DNA from: Algoriphagus halophilus
Lineage (GTDB): Bacteria > Bacteroidota > Bacteroidia > Cytophagales > Cyclobacteriaceae
Direction of reading: 5' to 3'
Assembly: GCF_900129785.1 (NCBI RefSeq)
Contig: NZ_FSRC01000001.1
Coordinates: 2,480,001 to 2,544,000, forward strand
Length of the DNA: 64,000 nt
The translations under genes were made by a program, and so were the position numbers. Each line of letters starts with the position of its first letter. The first letter of the stretch is position 1. The notes beneath the pieces were generated by a model that was given only the letters and a program-made list of their open reading frames with translations, ran no database searches and was not told the DNA's origin. Below, one piece after another: positions 9,392 through 17,878 of this stretch.

Positions 9392-10033
9392 ATGAAAAAG
9401 AATAATATAGTATTCACTTTGCTTATTTTGGCATTTGCCATTTCATGTTCTCCAAGTTCCAAAATTATTGGATCTTGGACAGGGCCAGACACTCCGTCTG
9501 AACCTTACAAAACAATTTTCGTCACTGGGATTTCCAGTAATTTGGTGGCTAGACAAACCATTGAAAGCGACATCAATACTCATTTGAAAGAGAGAGGGGT
9601 TACTGCTGTCAGCTCTTTTGATATTATTCCTCCAGGTTTTAAAGCATCGGAAGAAAACAAAGATGCTACGTTAAAGGCCATCAAAGAAGGGGGTAGTGAT
9701 GCTATTTTAACAATTGCATTATTGGACCAAACTTCCGAAACCAGATATGTGCCTGGTACTACCATGTATTCACCAATGATGTATGGAGGTTATTATGGTA
9801 GATTCTATGGATATTATTCTTACTATAATCCTGTCATGTATAACCCAGGATACTATTCTACAGACAAGAAGTATTACTTAGAGATGAACCTCTATGATGT
9901 ACAAACTGAAACACTTGTTTGGTCAGCTCAATCTGAAACAACCAATCCTAGTTCGATCGAAACCTTTTCCAGAACTTTCTCCGAATTAGTGGTTCATCAA
10001 TTGATCAAAGACGGCTTAATTGCCGGTAAATAA
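9392..10033 (+). CDS. Lipoprotein of unknown function, DUF4136-like neighbour
   Basis: The 213-residue lipoprotein has lipobox FAISC (Cys19) and a conserved-looking start SSKIIGSWTGP. The middle domain (KTIFVTGISSNLVARQTIESD, beginning about residue 38; KAIKEGGSDAILTIALLDQ) resembles the nucleotide-free Rossmann-like lipoproteins that detect or organise envelope components, but no function is assigned. A Tyr/Gly-rich segment (GGYYGRFYGYYSYYNPVMY) sits where the DUF4136 paralogue has its Trp/Tyr run. It is the last gene of the cluster before a bidirectional terminator. Confidence 0.75.
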   Translation: MKKNNIVFTLLILAFAISCSPSSKIIGSWTGPDTPSEPYKTIFVTGISSNLVARQTIESDINTHLKERGVTAVSSFDIIPPGFKASEENKDATLKAIKEGGSDAILTIALLDQTSETRYVPGTTMYSPMMYGGYYGRFYGYYSYYNPVMYNPGYYSTDKKYYLEMNLYDVQTETLVWSAQSETTNPSSIETFSRTFSELVVHQLIKDGLIAGK

Positions 10034-10043
10034 AACCAAAAAA

Positions 10044-10082
10044 AAGCCGCTTCCATCATTTGATGAAAGCGGCTTATTTTTT
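10044..10082. terminator. Bidirectional rho-independent terminator
   Basis: A 15-bp stem with one mismatch (AAGCCGCTTCCATCA against TGATGAAAGCGGCTT, 10044-10075) is flanked by an A run on the left and a T run on the right. It serves the convergent lipoprotein (+) and ppc (-) genes. Confidence 0.85.
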
Positions 10083-10091
10083 TAATAGTTC

Positions 10092-12626
10092 TTACGCTGC
10101 ATTTCTTGCCGCATTGATAATTCCAAACATACTTCTAAGAATTAATTTCTGAAATAGTTCTGAACTCTTTCCAGATTCTAGCATGGACTGAATCGCATAT
10201 TGCTGAATGGTAATCAGAGGCAGAACAATTTTTTCACGAATTGCAATGGATTTTTTACTTACTTGATTATCTCCCATCAACTCTTCCATTTCAGAAACCT
10301 CTTTCAATTTCAGTATTGATTTATTGTATTCATCAAACATAATTTGCCAAAACTCCCCGTAACTCTTATTATCCCTCAAGTAGGCTGTTGCCGGATAAAA
10401 ACATTTATTGAGAGACTGCATGGAGTTACCAAGCAAGGTTCGGAAAAACAAGCTATTTTGATAGAGCTCCTTCACCTCATCAATTCGTCCTTCTTCTTCA
10501 AGCTTTTCGATGGCGGTTCCTACTCCATAAAAACCAGGGATGTTTTGCTTCATTTGAGCCCAACTACCCACGAAAGGAATCGCTCTCAAATCTTCAAATT
10601 TAAGTCCTCCACCTTTTCCTCTTTTGAGAGGTCTGGAACCGATATTGGTCATTCCAAAATATTTCAACGGAGTTACATGTTCCAGGTATGGAACGAATTT
10701 ATCGTGGTTTTTGAAGTCCTTATAGGATTCATATGCCTTATCGGCAAGTTCCTGAATCAATGCCCTTTGGCTTTCACTAAGGTTATTTTCTGAATCTGAA
10801 TACAAATGATTCTCTAACCCAGCACTTAACAACTGCTCAAAGTTATAGGTGCAGGAAGCTTGTTTTCCATAATTAGCAGAAATGGTCTGTCCTTGAATCG
10901 TAACTTGGATTTCCGAGTTTTCAACTTTCTCTCCCAAGGAAGCATAGAAATTATGCATGTTTCCACCACCTCTTGCTGGAGGTCCTCCTCTACCATCAAA
11001 AAAGGCTATCTCAATCCCATTCTCTCTGGAAACCCTGGTCAGTTCTTCTTTCGCTCTCAAAATAGACCAGTTAGCCTGAAGGTAACCCCCATCCTTTGTT
11101 CCATCAGAGAATCCCAACATGATGGTTTGTTTATTACCTCTGCTTGCCAAATGTGCTCTGTACTCAGGCAAGTGATAGAGGGAAGTCATGATCTCTGGTG
11201 CTTCGGCCAAATCATCAATCGTTTCAAAAAGTGGTACTATATCCAAAGGTAGATTTTCTTTCCCCTCTCCCACAGTGAGTTTTGCCAATTGATACACTTC
11301 TAACAGGTGCTTTCTAGATTGACAATTAGAAATGATATAGCGATGCAATGCTTCTTCTCCATTGGATTTTTGGACTTGTCCAATCACCCCTAAAGTTTGG
11401 AGCATTTCTTTATGAAAATCATCTTGCACCTCCTCTAAGTCAGGTAAATCTTTGATGGCTAAAATTTGCTCAATCTGGTCATCTTCTGTTTCAGCCCAAT
11501 CAATCCCTTTTAATTCAAATATTTCTCCCCAAAGGCTATCATGCTTTCTACTATCCTGCCTTACATCCATATAAGCGAAATGGAGACCGAAAATCTTGAC
11601 TTTTAAAATAAACTGGTCAAGAAGATCTATAAACATCCCATTATGATCTTGAATCAACGTCTCCCTAACCTTTAGCAAATCGTCTAAAAGCTGCTCTTTG
11701 GAAGTATAAACTGCCTCATCCTCAAAAAGCGTTTTATAAATAGACCGCTCAATATGAAGTACTTTATCCTCTACATTTTTGAAGGTCAACCTTCTTTTCA
11801 ATTTTCTAAGATCTCTATAATAACATCTTAGAATCCACTTCTGAAGCCTTTCAGCTACTTTGACGGTGGTATCATGGGTTACAAATGGGTTACCATCCCG
11901 GTCACCGCCGGGCCAGAATCCAATTTTCAATAAACCAGGGTTCTCCCAGGTATGAAGTGGAATATCTAGGGTAGAAAGCAACCTGATGGTGATATCAGAA
12001 ATACTTTGATAAAACACATTTTCTAAATACCATATCAAACTGATGGCTTCTTCATAGGGGGTTGGTTTTTCCCTATTGATAAAGCCTGTTTTCCCCAATT
12101 GCTTTAATAACAAATTGATTTTTCCAATATCATCGGAACGAATCGCATTCTCTAAATCAGTAATGATCCCAAGTACACTGCCTGGATAAAATTGGGTGGG
12201 GTGGGCAGTCAACGTAAGTCGAACAGAGAAATTCTTCAATTTCTCAATCAAGGCCTCTCGCTTATGATCATTATCCGCTCTTGCGATCAAGGCTTTAATG
12301 GAACCTTTTCCACTCAAATCATTGATTTTTTCGAATGCAGCATCTTCTATGGAGTCAAACAGTACCACTTGCCTCTCCACATATTGGATCATTTTAAACA
12401 AAAGGTTGGTCTGTTCTGTCTCGGTATTGTTTGACATCATTTCCTCAAAAAAACCTTCAATGATCTGCTTGGGAGTTAGACCGGATTGAAAGCCTTTCTG
12501 ACATGCTGTACCTAAAATTGGCAATAAAGTACCGGTACGGTAGATATCATCAAAAGGAAGATCTAAAAATAAACTGTTGTAAATCGTAAATCGCTTCGCG
12601 ACTTCGGTATCATAGGTTTTATGCAT
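10092..12626 (-). CDS. ppc: Phosphoenolpyruvate carboxylase
   Basis: PEPC adds bicarbonate to phosphoenolpyruvate to give oxaloacetate, replenishing the TCA cycle. The product is about 844 residues from the ATG at 12626; a TTG at 12653 would add nine residues. Catalytic blocks are LTAHPTQFYPG (about residue 138-148, with the active-site histidine), GFWPGGDRDGNPFVT (about 234-248), FFDGRGGPPARGGG (about 541) and EDLRAIPFVGSWAQMKQN. The C-terminus reads INAARNAA rather than the QNTG of the proteobacterial enzyme. I believe this variant is usual in Bacteroidota, so it is not taken as damage. Monocistronic, convergent with the lipoprotein cluster. Confidence 0.93.
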   Translation of the reverse strand: MHKTYDTEVAKRFTIYNSLFLDLPFDDIYRTGTLLPILGTACQKGFQSGLTPKQIIEGFFEEMMSNNTETEQTNLLFKMIQYVERQVVLFDSIEDAAFEKINDLSGKGSIKALIARADNDHKREALIEKLKNFSVRLTLTAHPTQFYPGSVLGIITDLENAIRSDDIGKINLLLKQLGKTGFINREKPTPYEEAISLIWYLENVFYQSISDITIRLLSTLDIPLHTWENPGLLKIGFWPGGDRDGNPFVTHDTTVKVAERLQKWILRCYYRDLRKLKRRLTFKNVEDKVLHIERSIYKTLFEDEAVYTSKEQLLDDLLKVRETLIQDHNGMFIDLLDQFILKVKIFGLHFAYMDVRQDSRKHDSLWGEIFELKGIDWAETEDDQIEQILAIKDLPDLEEVQDDFHKEMLQTLGVIGQVQKSNGEEALHRYIISNCQSRKHLLEVYQLAKLTVGEGKENLPLDIVPLFETIDDLAEAPEIMTSLYHLPEYRAHLASRGNKQTIMLGFSDGTKDGGYLQANWSILRAKEELTRVSRENGIEIAFFDGRGGPPARGGGNMHNFYASLGEKVENSEIQVTIQGQTISANYGKQASCTYNFEQLLSAGLENHLYSDSENNLSESQRALIQELADKAYESYKDFKNHDKFVPYLEHVTPLKYFGMTNIGSRPLKRGKGGGLKFEDLRAIPFVGSWAQMKQNIPGFYGVGTAIEKLEEEGRIDEVKELYQNSLFFRTLLGNSMQSLNKCFYPATAYLRDNKSYGEFWQIMFDEYNKSILKLKEVSEMEELMGDNQVSKKSIAIREKIVLPLITIQQYAIQSMLESGKSSELFQKLILRSMFGIINAARNAA

Positions 12627-12797
12627 CAGGGTCTGGTTTAATAAGCTTACCAAATTAAATAAAATTCTAAGTTTTACCCAATTATTTACCTATTCAATAA
12701 CAGAAAAGGCAAATCATTTAATTTTTTACATGAAAATTATCAATTCTCAACATTTCAAACAATTATCAACAATTGAATATTTTTCTATCTTTCCCAG

Positions 12798-13937
12798 ATG
12801 AAATCGATTGTTTGTCTCACCCTCTTATTTATTCTGTGTTTTTCTTGTAAAAATCCTTCCACACCTCCTATGGATCAATCTGAAAACATATACACTTTTC
12901 TGATAGGCACCTATACAGATGCTGCGGATCAAGGGATCAACTTATTGAAATTCAACCCAGGTAAAGATATTCTTGAAGTTACCCTATTAGCACCTGATGT
13001 GCAAAACCCATCTTTCGTATTAGGTAATAAAGAGGGAAACTTTGTATTTGCCTTGGAAGAATCTGCCGGAGTAAAGGGTGGAGAGGTACTCAGTTTTAAC
13101 TTAAATAGGACATCAGATTCATTGGAGCTTGTGGATAAAGTCCCTTCTTTCGGTGACCACCCTTGCTATTTAGGTTTATCCCCAAATGAAAAACACCTTA
13201 CTGTAGGTAATTATACGGGAGGAAGTCTAAGTATCTATGAAATCACCCCAGAAGGAAAGCTGCTCCATCAGCAAACCATTCAGCATCATGGAAAAGGGAC
13301 AAACCCGGATAGACAGGAAGGCCCCCATGTTCATAGTACCGTTTTCAGCCCTGATGGGTCCAGGCTATTGGTGGCAGACCTTGGAACCAATAAACTATAC
13401 AATTACAAGGTAAGCCCGGAGGATGAAGAGCCTTTGTCTCTGGTCAATGAATTGAGTCTTTCCGCAGGAGATGGTCCAAGGCATTTAGTGTTCTCAAAAG
13501 ATGGCAACACCCTCTTCCTAGTGCAAGAAATGTCTGCAATGCTAGAAATAATCGGGTTCAACAATGACACCTTTACTCCCAAACAACGGCTCAGTTTATT
13601 GGATGAAAATTTTGAAGGAGCGGTGGGTGCTGCTGAAGTGAAATTATCTCCAGATGGTGAAAACATCTATGTTTCCAACAGAGGGGATGCCAACACCATC
13701 TCCGTATTTAAAAAAGCCCAAGATGGAACATTCTCAAGAATTCAAAATACTGGCTCCGGCGGACTCATGCCGAGAAATTTTAACCTGACCCACGATGGAA
13801 AATACCTGTTAGCCGCGCATCAGGCCAGCAATGATATTGTGGTATTCGAAAGAAATGAAGAAAATGGGACTTTAGCCTTGACAAACTGGAAAGTGAAAGT
13901 CCATAAACCAGTTTACTTGTTTCAATTACCTCATTAA
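12798..13937 (+). CDS. Lactonase-family seven-bladed beta-propeller lipoprotein
   Basis: The 379-residue protein carries an N-terminal export signal ending FSCKN (probable lipidated Cys17). It then shows the PF10282 (6-phosphogluconolactonase YbhE/cycloisomerase) pattern: FLIGTYTDAADQGINLL, PSFVLGNKEGNFVFALEE, HPCYLGLSPNEKHLTVGNYT, GPHVHSTVFSPDGSRLLVADLG, GDGPRHLVFSKDGNTLFLVQ and GLMPRNFNLTHDGKYLLAAH. An exported lactonase-type propeller more probably acts on external sugar lactones than in the cytoplasmic pentose pathway, so pgl is not assigned. The stop overlaps tail-to-tail with the menC stop by four bases. Confidence 0.85.
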   Translation: MKSIVCLTLLFILCFSCKNPSTPPMDQSENIYTFLIGTYTDAADQGINLLKFNPGKDILEVTLLAPDVQNPSFVLGNKEGNFVFALEESAGVKGGEVLSFNLNRTSDSLELVDKVPSFGDHPCYLGLSPNEKHLTVGNYTGGSLSIYEITPEGKLLHQQTIQHHGKGTNPDRQEGPHVHSTVFSPDGSRLLVADLGTNKLYNYKVSPEDEEPLSLVNELSLSAGDGPRHLVFSKDGNTLFLVQEMSAMLEIIGFNNDTFTPKQRLSLLDENFEGAVGAAEVKLSPDGENIYVSNRGDANTISVFKKAQDGTFSRIQNTGSGGLMPRNFNLTHDGKYLLAAHQASNDIVVFERNEENGTLALTNWKVKVHKPVYLFQLPH

Positions 13938-15016
13938 GAGGGCAATTCCCAAGGAACTTCGACCTCGTAATAAATATTCCCCTCACGAACAGTTAGCGGA
14001 GAATTCAAATTATTGTGAAACAACTTCCCGGTACCCAACCCCTGTGGAATGGATGGCTGATATTGACTTGTCAACTGACTAATGGAGTTTAAGCCTATAT
14101 TGCTTTCCAAAGCGGAAGTCATCCACCAGCCAATCCCACGTTTTTCGGCTTCGCTGATCCAAGCTCTGGTTTCTTTGATACCTCCCAATAAACTTGGCTT
14201 CAAAATAATATAAGGAGGATTGATCTGATCCAATAACCCGGCTTTATCCTTGACTCCTATGAGTTCCTCATCCAAAGCGATCGGTAATTCAGAGGCCATG
14301 CATAGCTTCTTCATTTCTTCACCCTGCCCGGACCGAATCGGCTGTTCGATGCTATGCAGATCCAATTGATGTAAAGCAGCCAGTTTAGAAAGTGCTTCTT
14401 CGGGTGCAAATGCTCCATTCGCATCCACTCTCAACGAGATTTCTGAAGCGGAATAATTGCTGCGGATATAGTGTAATAACTCAAGCTCTTTTTCAAAATC
14501 AATGGCTCCGATTTTCATTTTGATGCAGTGAAACCCCTGGGCCAACTTTTCATCAATTTGCTGTTTCATGAATTCAGCACTACCCATCCAAATGAGCCCA
14601 TTAATAGGAATTGGAAGCCCTTTCTCATAAAATGGATTCGAAACAATCTTTTGATTACCGCCATTCAACAAATCCAACAATGCTGTTTCCACTCCAAATC
14701 GAATACTCGGTAATTCAAATGGGATCAAATTGGCTACCTTTTCCAAAATTGAGGCTTCCTCCATGGACCAGGATTCCTTTTCCAAATCCCGGAGCGTTTT
14801 TTCCAATACCTGCTCAAAATCAGGCCTGTCATCTGGACTTAATTTCACCAATGGAGCCGCTTCTCCCCATCCGATCAAGTCGGGTTCACTTTCGCGAAAG
14901 GCCTTAATCCAAAACACTTCTTTCGTTTTCAAAACCCCTCTTGAGGTTCCAGCATCGAATCGAAAAATTAGATTCCTTTTAATGAATTCAAATCGGATGG
15001 TTGGAATAGTCTGCAT
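13934..15016 (-). CDS. menC: o-Succinylbenzoate synthase
   Basis: MenC dehydrates SHCHC to o-succinylbenzoate in menaquinone synthesis. The 360-residue product has the enolase-superfamily layout: a capping N-terminal domain (GWGEAAPL) and a barrel with KMKIG (about 165-169, catalytic lysine pair), RVDANGAF (about 195), SIEQPI, ALDEEL (about 245, metal ligand) and KPSLLGG (about 271). The C-terminal MTSALESNIGLNSISQL and QGLGTGKLF are typical of MenC rather than dipeptide epimerases. Other men genes are not in the window, so the epimerase alternative keeps a small probability. Confidence 0.88.
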   Translation of the reverse strand: MQTIPTIRFEFIKRNLIFRFDAGTSRGVLKTKEVFWIKAFRESEPDLIGWGEAAPLVKLSPDDRPDFEQVLEKTLRDLEKESWSMEEASILEKVANLIPFELPSIRFGVETALLDLLNGGNQKIVSNPFYEKGLPIPINGLIWMGSAEFMKQQIDEKLAQGFHCIKMKIGAIDFEKELELLHYIRSNYSASEISLRVDANGAFAPEEALSKLAALHQLDLHSIEQPIRSGQGEEMKKLCMASELPIALDEELIGVKDKAGLLDQINPPYIILKPSLLGGIKETRAWISEAEKRGIGWWMTSALESNIGLNSISQLTSQYQPSIPQGLGTGKLFHNNLNSPLTVREGNIYYEVEVPWELPS

Positions 15017-15058
15017 AGTTTAATCAGTAAGCCAATCGGTAATTTTGTTTACAAGGGC

Positions 15059-15066
15059 TATATTTG
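15059..15066 (+). promoter_or_regulatory. Bacteroidota -7 element upstream of queA
   Basis: TATATTTG matches TAnnTTTG exactly, 22 bases before the queA ATG. A TTTG at 15044-15047 could be the -33 partner, but the spacing of 11 bases is shorter than usual, so only the -7 element is supported. Confidence 0.4.
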
Positions 15067-15088
15067 CCAGCGAATTAGGAAAAAGTAC

Positions 15089-16300
15089 ATGAATATCCCC
15101 CAGATTGATTTAAAGGAATACGAATATACATTACCAGAAGAGAGAATTGCTAGGTTTCCGCTTGAAAAAAGGGATTCTTCCAAACTCCTCCATTTCAAAA
15201 ATCAGGTAATTACACATCAGCGATTTTCGGACATCCCCAATTTATTGCCGGAGGATAGTCTTTTGGTTTATAACAATACCAAAGTCATTCCTGCACGCCT
15301 TATTTTTCAACGAGAAACAGGTGCACGAATTGAAATTTTCCTACTTCAACCCATCGCTCCTACTACCGTCATCCCTGAAATTATGCTTGCGAAGCATCCA
15401 GTGATTTGGGAGACCATGATCGGAAATTTAAAAAAATGGAAAGATGGAGAAATCCTTCAAGGAAGGATCATCTATCAAAATCAGGAAATAATCCTTTCTG
15501 CCAAATTAATCAATAGGGATCGTAGAGAGGTTGAGTTTTCATGGGATCAAGAACAGATTGCGTTTGTCGATGTGGTGGAAGCCAGTGGAGAAGTCCCATT
15601 ACCCCCCTATTTAAATCGAAAGCCAGTAGCCGAAGATCGTGATAGATACCAAACAGTCTATTCCCAAAAAGAGGGTGCAGTGGCTGCCCCAACCGCTGGA
15701 CTTCACTTTACAAATGAAGTTTTAGAAAAACTCCGAAAAAAAGGGGTGAAAACGGAGGAAGTAACATTGCATGTCAGTGCGGGGACTTTTCAACCCATCA
15801 AGTCGAAAAATATCACCGAACACCCCATGCATAGCGAACAGATCCACGTAGCTATTGACACCATCAGAAATCTGCTCCAGCATGAGGGAAAGATGGTGGC
15901 TGTTGGCACCACCTCCGTCAGAACCTTGGAAAGTCTGTATTGGTACGGTGTGAAGCTATTGAGAAATGATGGAGAGGAATTCAACATTCCTAAACTTTAT
16001 CCATATACAGAATCCTCCGTTCACCCTCATTACAAAGATTCCTTTCAAGCTATTTTAAGTCATATGGAAGCCAAAGGAATGGATACCTTAGTGGGTTCAA
16101 CGGAAATTTTCATCTTCCCAGGTTACCAATTTCAAGTTGTTAATGGGTTGATTACCAATTTCCACCAACCTGGATCTACCTTGATTCTTTTAATAGCGTC
16201 TATTCTTGGTAATCGATGGAGAGAAATTTATGAGGAAGCATTAAATTCTGGTTATAGATTCTTGAGTTACGGGGATAGCAGTCTACTTTGGATAGATTAA
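15089..16300 (+). CDS. queA: S-adenosylmethionine:tRNA ribosyltransferase-isomerase
   Basis: QueA transfers the ribosyl moiety of SAM to preQ1 in tRNA, forming epoxyqueuosine. The 403-residue product opens with the typical LPEERIARFPLEKRDSSKLL and contains VPLPPYLNR, TAGLHFT (about residue 202), VTLHVSAGTFQPI, VGTTSVRTLESLYW (about 272) and NFHQPGSTLILLIASILG (about 357). It is longer than the E. coli enzyme (356), with the additional length spread through the first half, as in other Bacteroidota. It is divergent from menC with 72 bases between. Confidence 0.95.
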   Translation: MNIPQIDLKEYEYTLPEERIARFPLEKRDSSKLLHFKNQVITHQRFSDIPNLLPEDSLLVYNNTKVIPARLIFQRETGARIEIFLLQPIAPTTVIPEIMLAKHPVIWETMIGNLKKWKDGEILQGRIIYQNQEIILSAKLINRDRREVEFSWDQEQIAFVDVVEASGEVPLPPYLNRKPVAEDRDRYQTVYSQKEGAVAAPTAGLHFTNEVLEKLRKKGVKTEEVTLHVSAGTFQPIKSKNITEHPMHSEQIHVAIDTIRNLLQHEGKMVAVGTTSVRTLESLYWYGVKLLRNDGEEFNIPKLYPYTESSVHPHYKDSFQAILSHMEAKGMDTLVGSTEIFIFPGYQFQVVNGLITNFHQPGSTLILLIASILGNRWREIYEEALNSGYRFLSYGDSSLLWID

Positions 16301-16351
16301 ATTCTTAATTAGCTTTAATCCAACTTAGTAATCCCTCATTTGGGCTCAATA

Positions 16352-17878
16352 ATGAAGAAGTTTCTTTTTATCCTTTTGGCATTCTCTTTTTTGTTTTCAT
16401 GTAAAGAAGATGAAAAACCAAGGCCTGGTAATGGAATACTTACGGTTACAGGAATAGATTTGGGAAACTTCCCACTTTCCAACGATAATGGAACAAATTG
16501 GACACATGTTTTGACTAATTCCATGATAGTCAACTTCACCAATGAAACCAACCAAACCTTTCAATTAGAGCTGAACCCCAACACTATTGAAAAGTCTTTT
16601 TCAATTGAACTACCATTGGGGAATTATACTTTTCATTCGATTTCTGTCAGTCCAGATTTTTCGGATTTTTTACCTTTAAAAGCTGAGGGGCAACTAAACC
16701 TCAATCAAGAAAAGCAATCATGGAGATTACCCGTAGACACCGATTATGGTTTATTGACCCTCTCACAAAGTCCTGACTCACCCGCACCACAGTTTACCTC
16801 TCATCCTTCCTTTCAATTCTATAAGAATAATGAAGTATATTATTCTTATATCAAATCAGGAATAAAGACAACTGTTGAGGTGTCTTCCAATAACCCATCT
16901 AGTAGTTTTCAGGTAATCAGTCAATCAGTGCCTTTTCAGCACGTTTCAAAAATCATTCAGAAACAGCATGAACAAGTTTTGGATGCATTTCAAAAAACGG
17001 ACTTTGATCTGGTTCAGGAGAAAATCAACCTGGACTTGGATCATCAACCTATCAACCTATCACCCTGGATTCAAGCTGAATTAGGAACTTCTCTCAATGA
17101 AAGTTCTGGTCTGGCACTCATTGATGGCAGATTATTTTCTATTAATGATGAAGACAATGACCCTAAAATCCAAGAGCTAAACCCTGAAGACGGACAATTG
17201 ATACGGGAAATAACTATTGAAAATGCCTTCAATGAGGATTGGGAGGAATTAGCCCAAAGTGAGTCACATGTTTTTATAGGAGATTTCGGGAACAACCTAG
17301 GAAGTAGAAAAAACTTAAGTATTCTTAGAGTCTCAAAAGATGAACTCCTTCATTCCAATACCTTAGTGGCTGAAAAAATAGAATTTTCATTTGCCGATCA
17401 GGTGAATTTTTCCGGTCCTATGGAGAGCAATAACTTTGATTGTGAAAGTTTCTTTTTCCTGAACAACCAACTTCATCTATTTACCAAAAATCGAGGGGAT
17501 GGAAAAACCAGGCACTATGTGATTAAAGATGAGATAAGCACACAAGAAGTTTCTCCCACAGAAGAATTTGATACCCAAGGCCTAATAACCGGTGCAGATA
17601 TCAGTCCAGATGGAAAGGTCTTTGCTCTTTTGGGCTATGAAAACAAGGGAATTGCTAGCCAGTCTTTTATCTGGTTGTTTTCTGATTTTAGTACTACTGA
17701 GTTTTTCAGTGGAAAGAAAAGAAGGATTTATCTGGGAAGCCCTTCCATTCTATCCCAAACAGAGGGCATCGTTTTCAGGACAACGAATGAAGTCTTTATC
17801 TCAGGAGAAGAAATTAACTTTGGAGGCGTTTATGTCCCTGGCAAATTGAGCGAAATGAACATAAAGGGTCTTTATTAA
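16352..17878 (+). CDS. Lipoprotein with C-terminal propeller-like domain (SdiA-regulated-like)
   Basis: From the ATG at 16352 the product is 508 residues with lipobox FLFSC (about Cys17); a TTG at 16340 would add four residues. Residues about 25-130 form a beta-rich domain of unknown type. Residues about 240-500 show the pattern ESSGLALIDGRLFSINDED, FNEDWEELA and HVFIGDFGNN, then ADISPDGKVFALLGYEN, which resembles exported propellers of the SdiA-regulated/esterase-like phytase type. The equivalent sites, usually DWED and GDIGDN, bind calcium. The function is unknown and catalytic activity is not claimed. It overlaps tail-to-tail with the PAS gene by four bases. Confidence 0.75.
   Translation: MKKFLFILLAFSFLFSCKEDEKPRPGNGILTVTGIDLGNFPLSNDNGTNWTHVLTNSMIVNFTNETNQTFQLELNPNTIEKSFSIELPLGNYTFHSISVSPDFSDFLPLKAEGQLNLNQEKQSWRLPVDTDYGLLTLSQSPDSPAPQFTSHPSFQFYKNNEVYYSYIKSGIKTTVEVSSNNPSSSFQVISQSVPFQHVSKIIQKQHEQVLDAFQKTDFDLVQEKINLDLDHQPINLSPWIQAELGTSLNESSGLALIDGRLFSINDEDNDPKIQELNPEDGQLIREITIENAFNEDWEELAQSESHVFIGDFGNNLGSRKNLSILRVSKDELLHSNTLVAEKIEFSFADQVNFSGPMESNNFDCESFFFLNNQLHLFTKNRGDGKTRHYVIKDEISTQEVSPTEEFDTQGLITGADISPDGKVFALLGYENKGIASQSFIWLFSDFSTTEFFSGKKRRIYLGSPSILSQTEGIVFRTTNEVFISGEEINFGGVYVPGKLSEMNIKGLY

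Noticed and set aside
10092..10130. PEPC C-terminus lacking the canonical NTG ending
   Set aside because: The frame is intact and other catalytic motifs are present. I regard INAARNAA as a Bacteroidota variant rather than a lesion.
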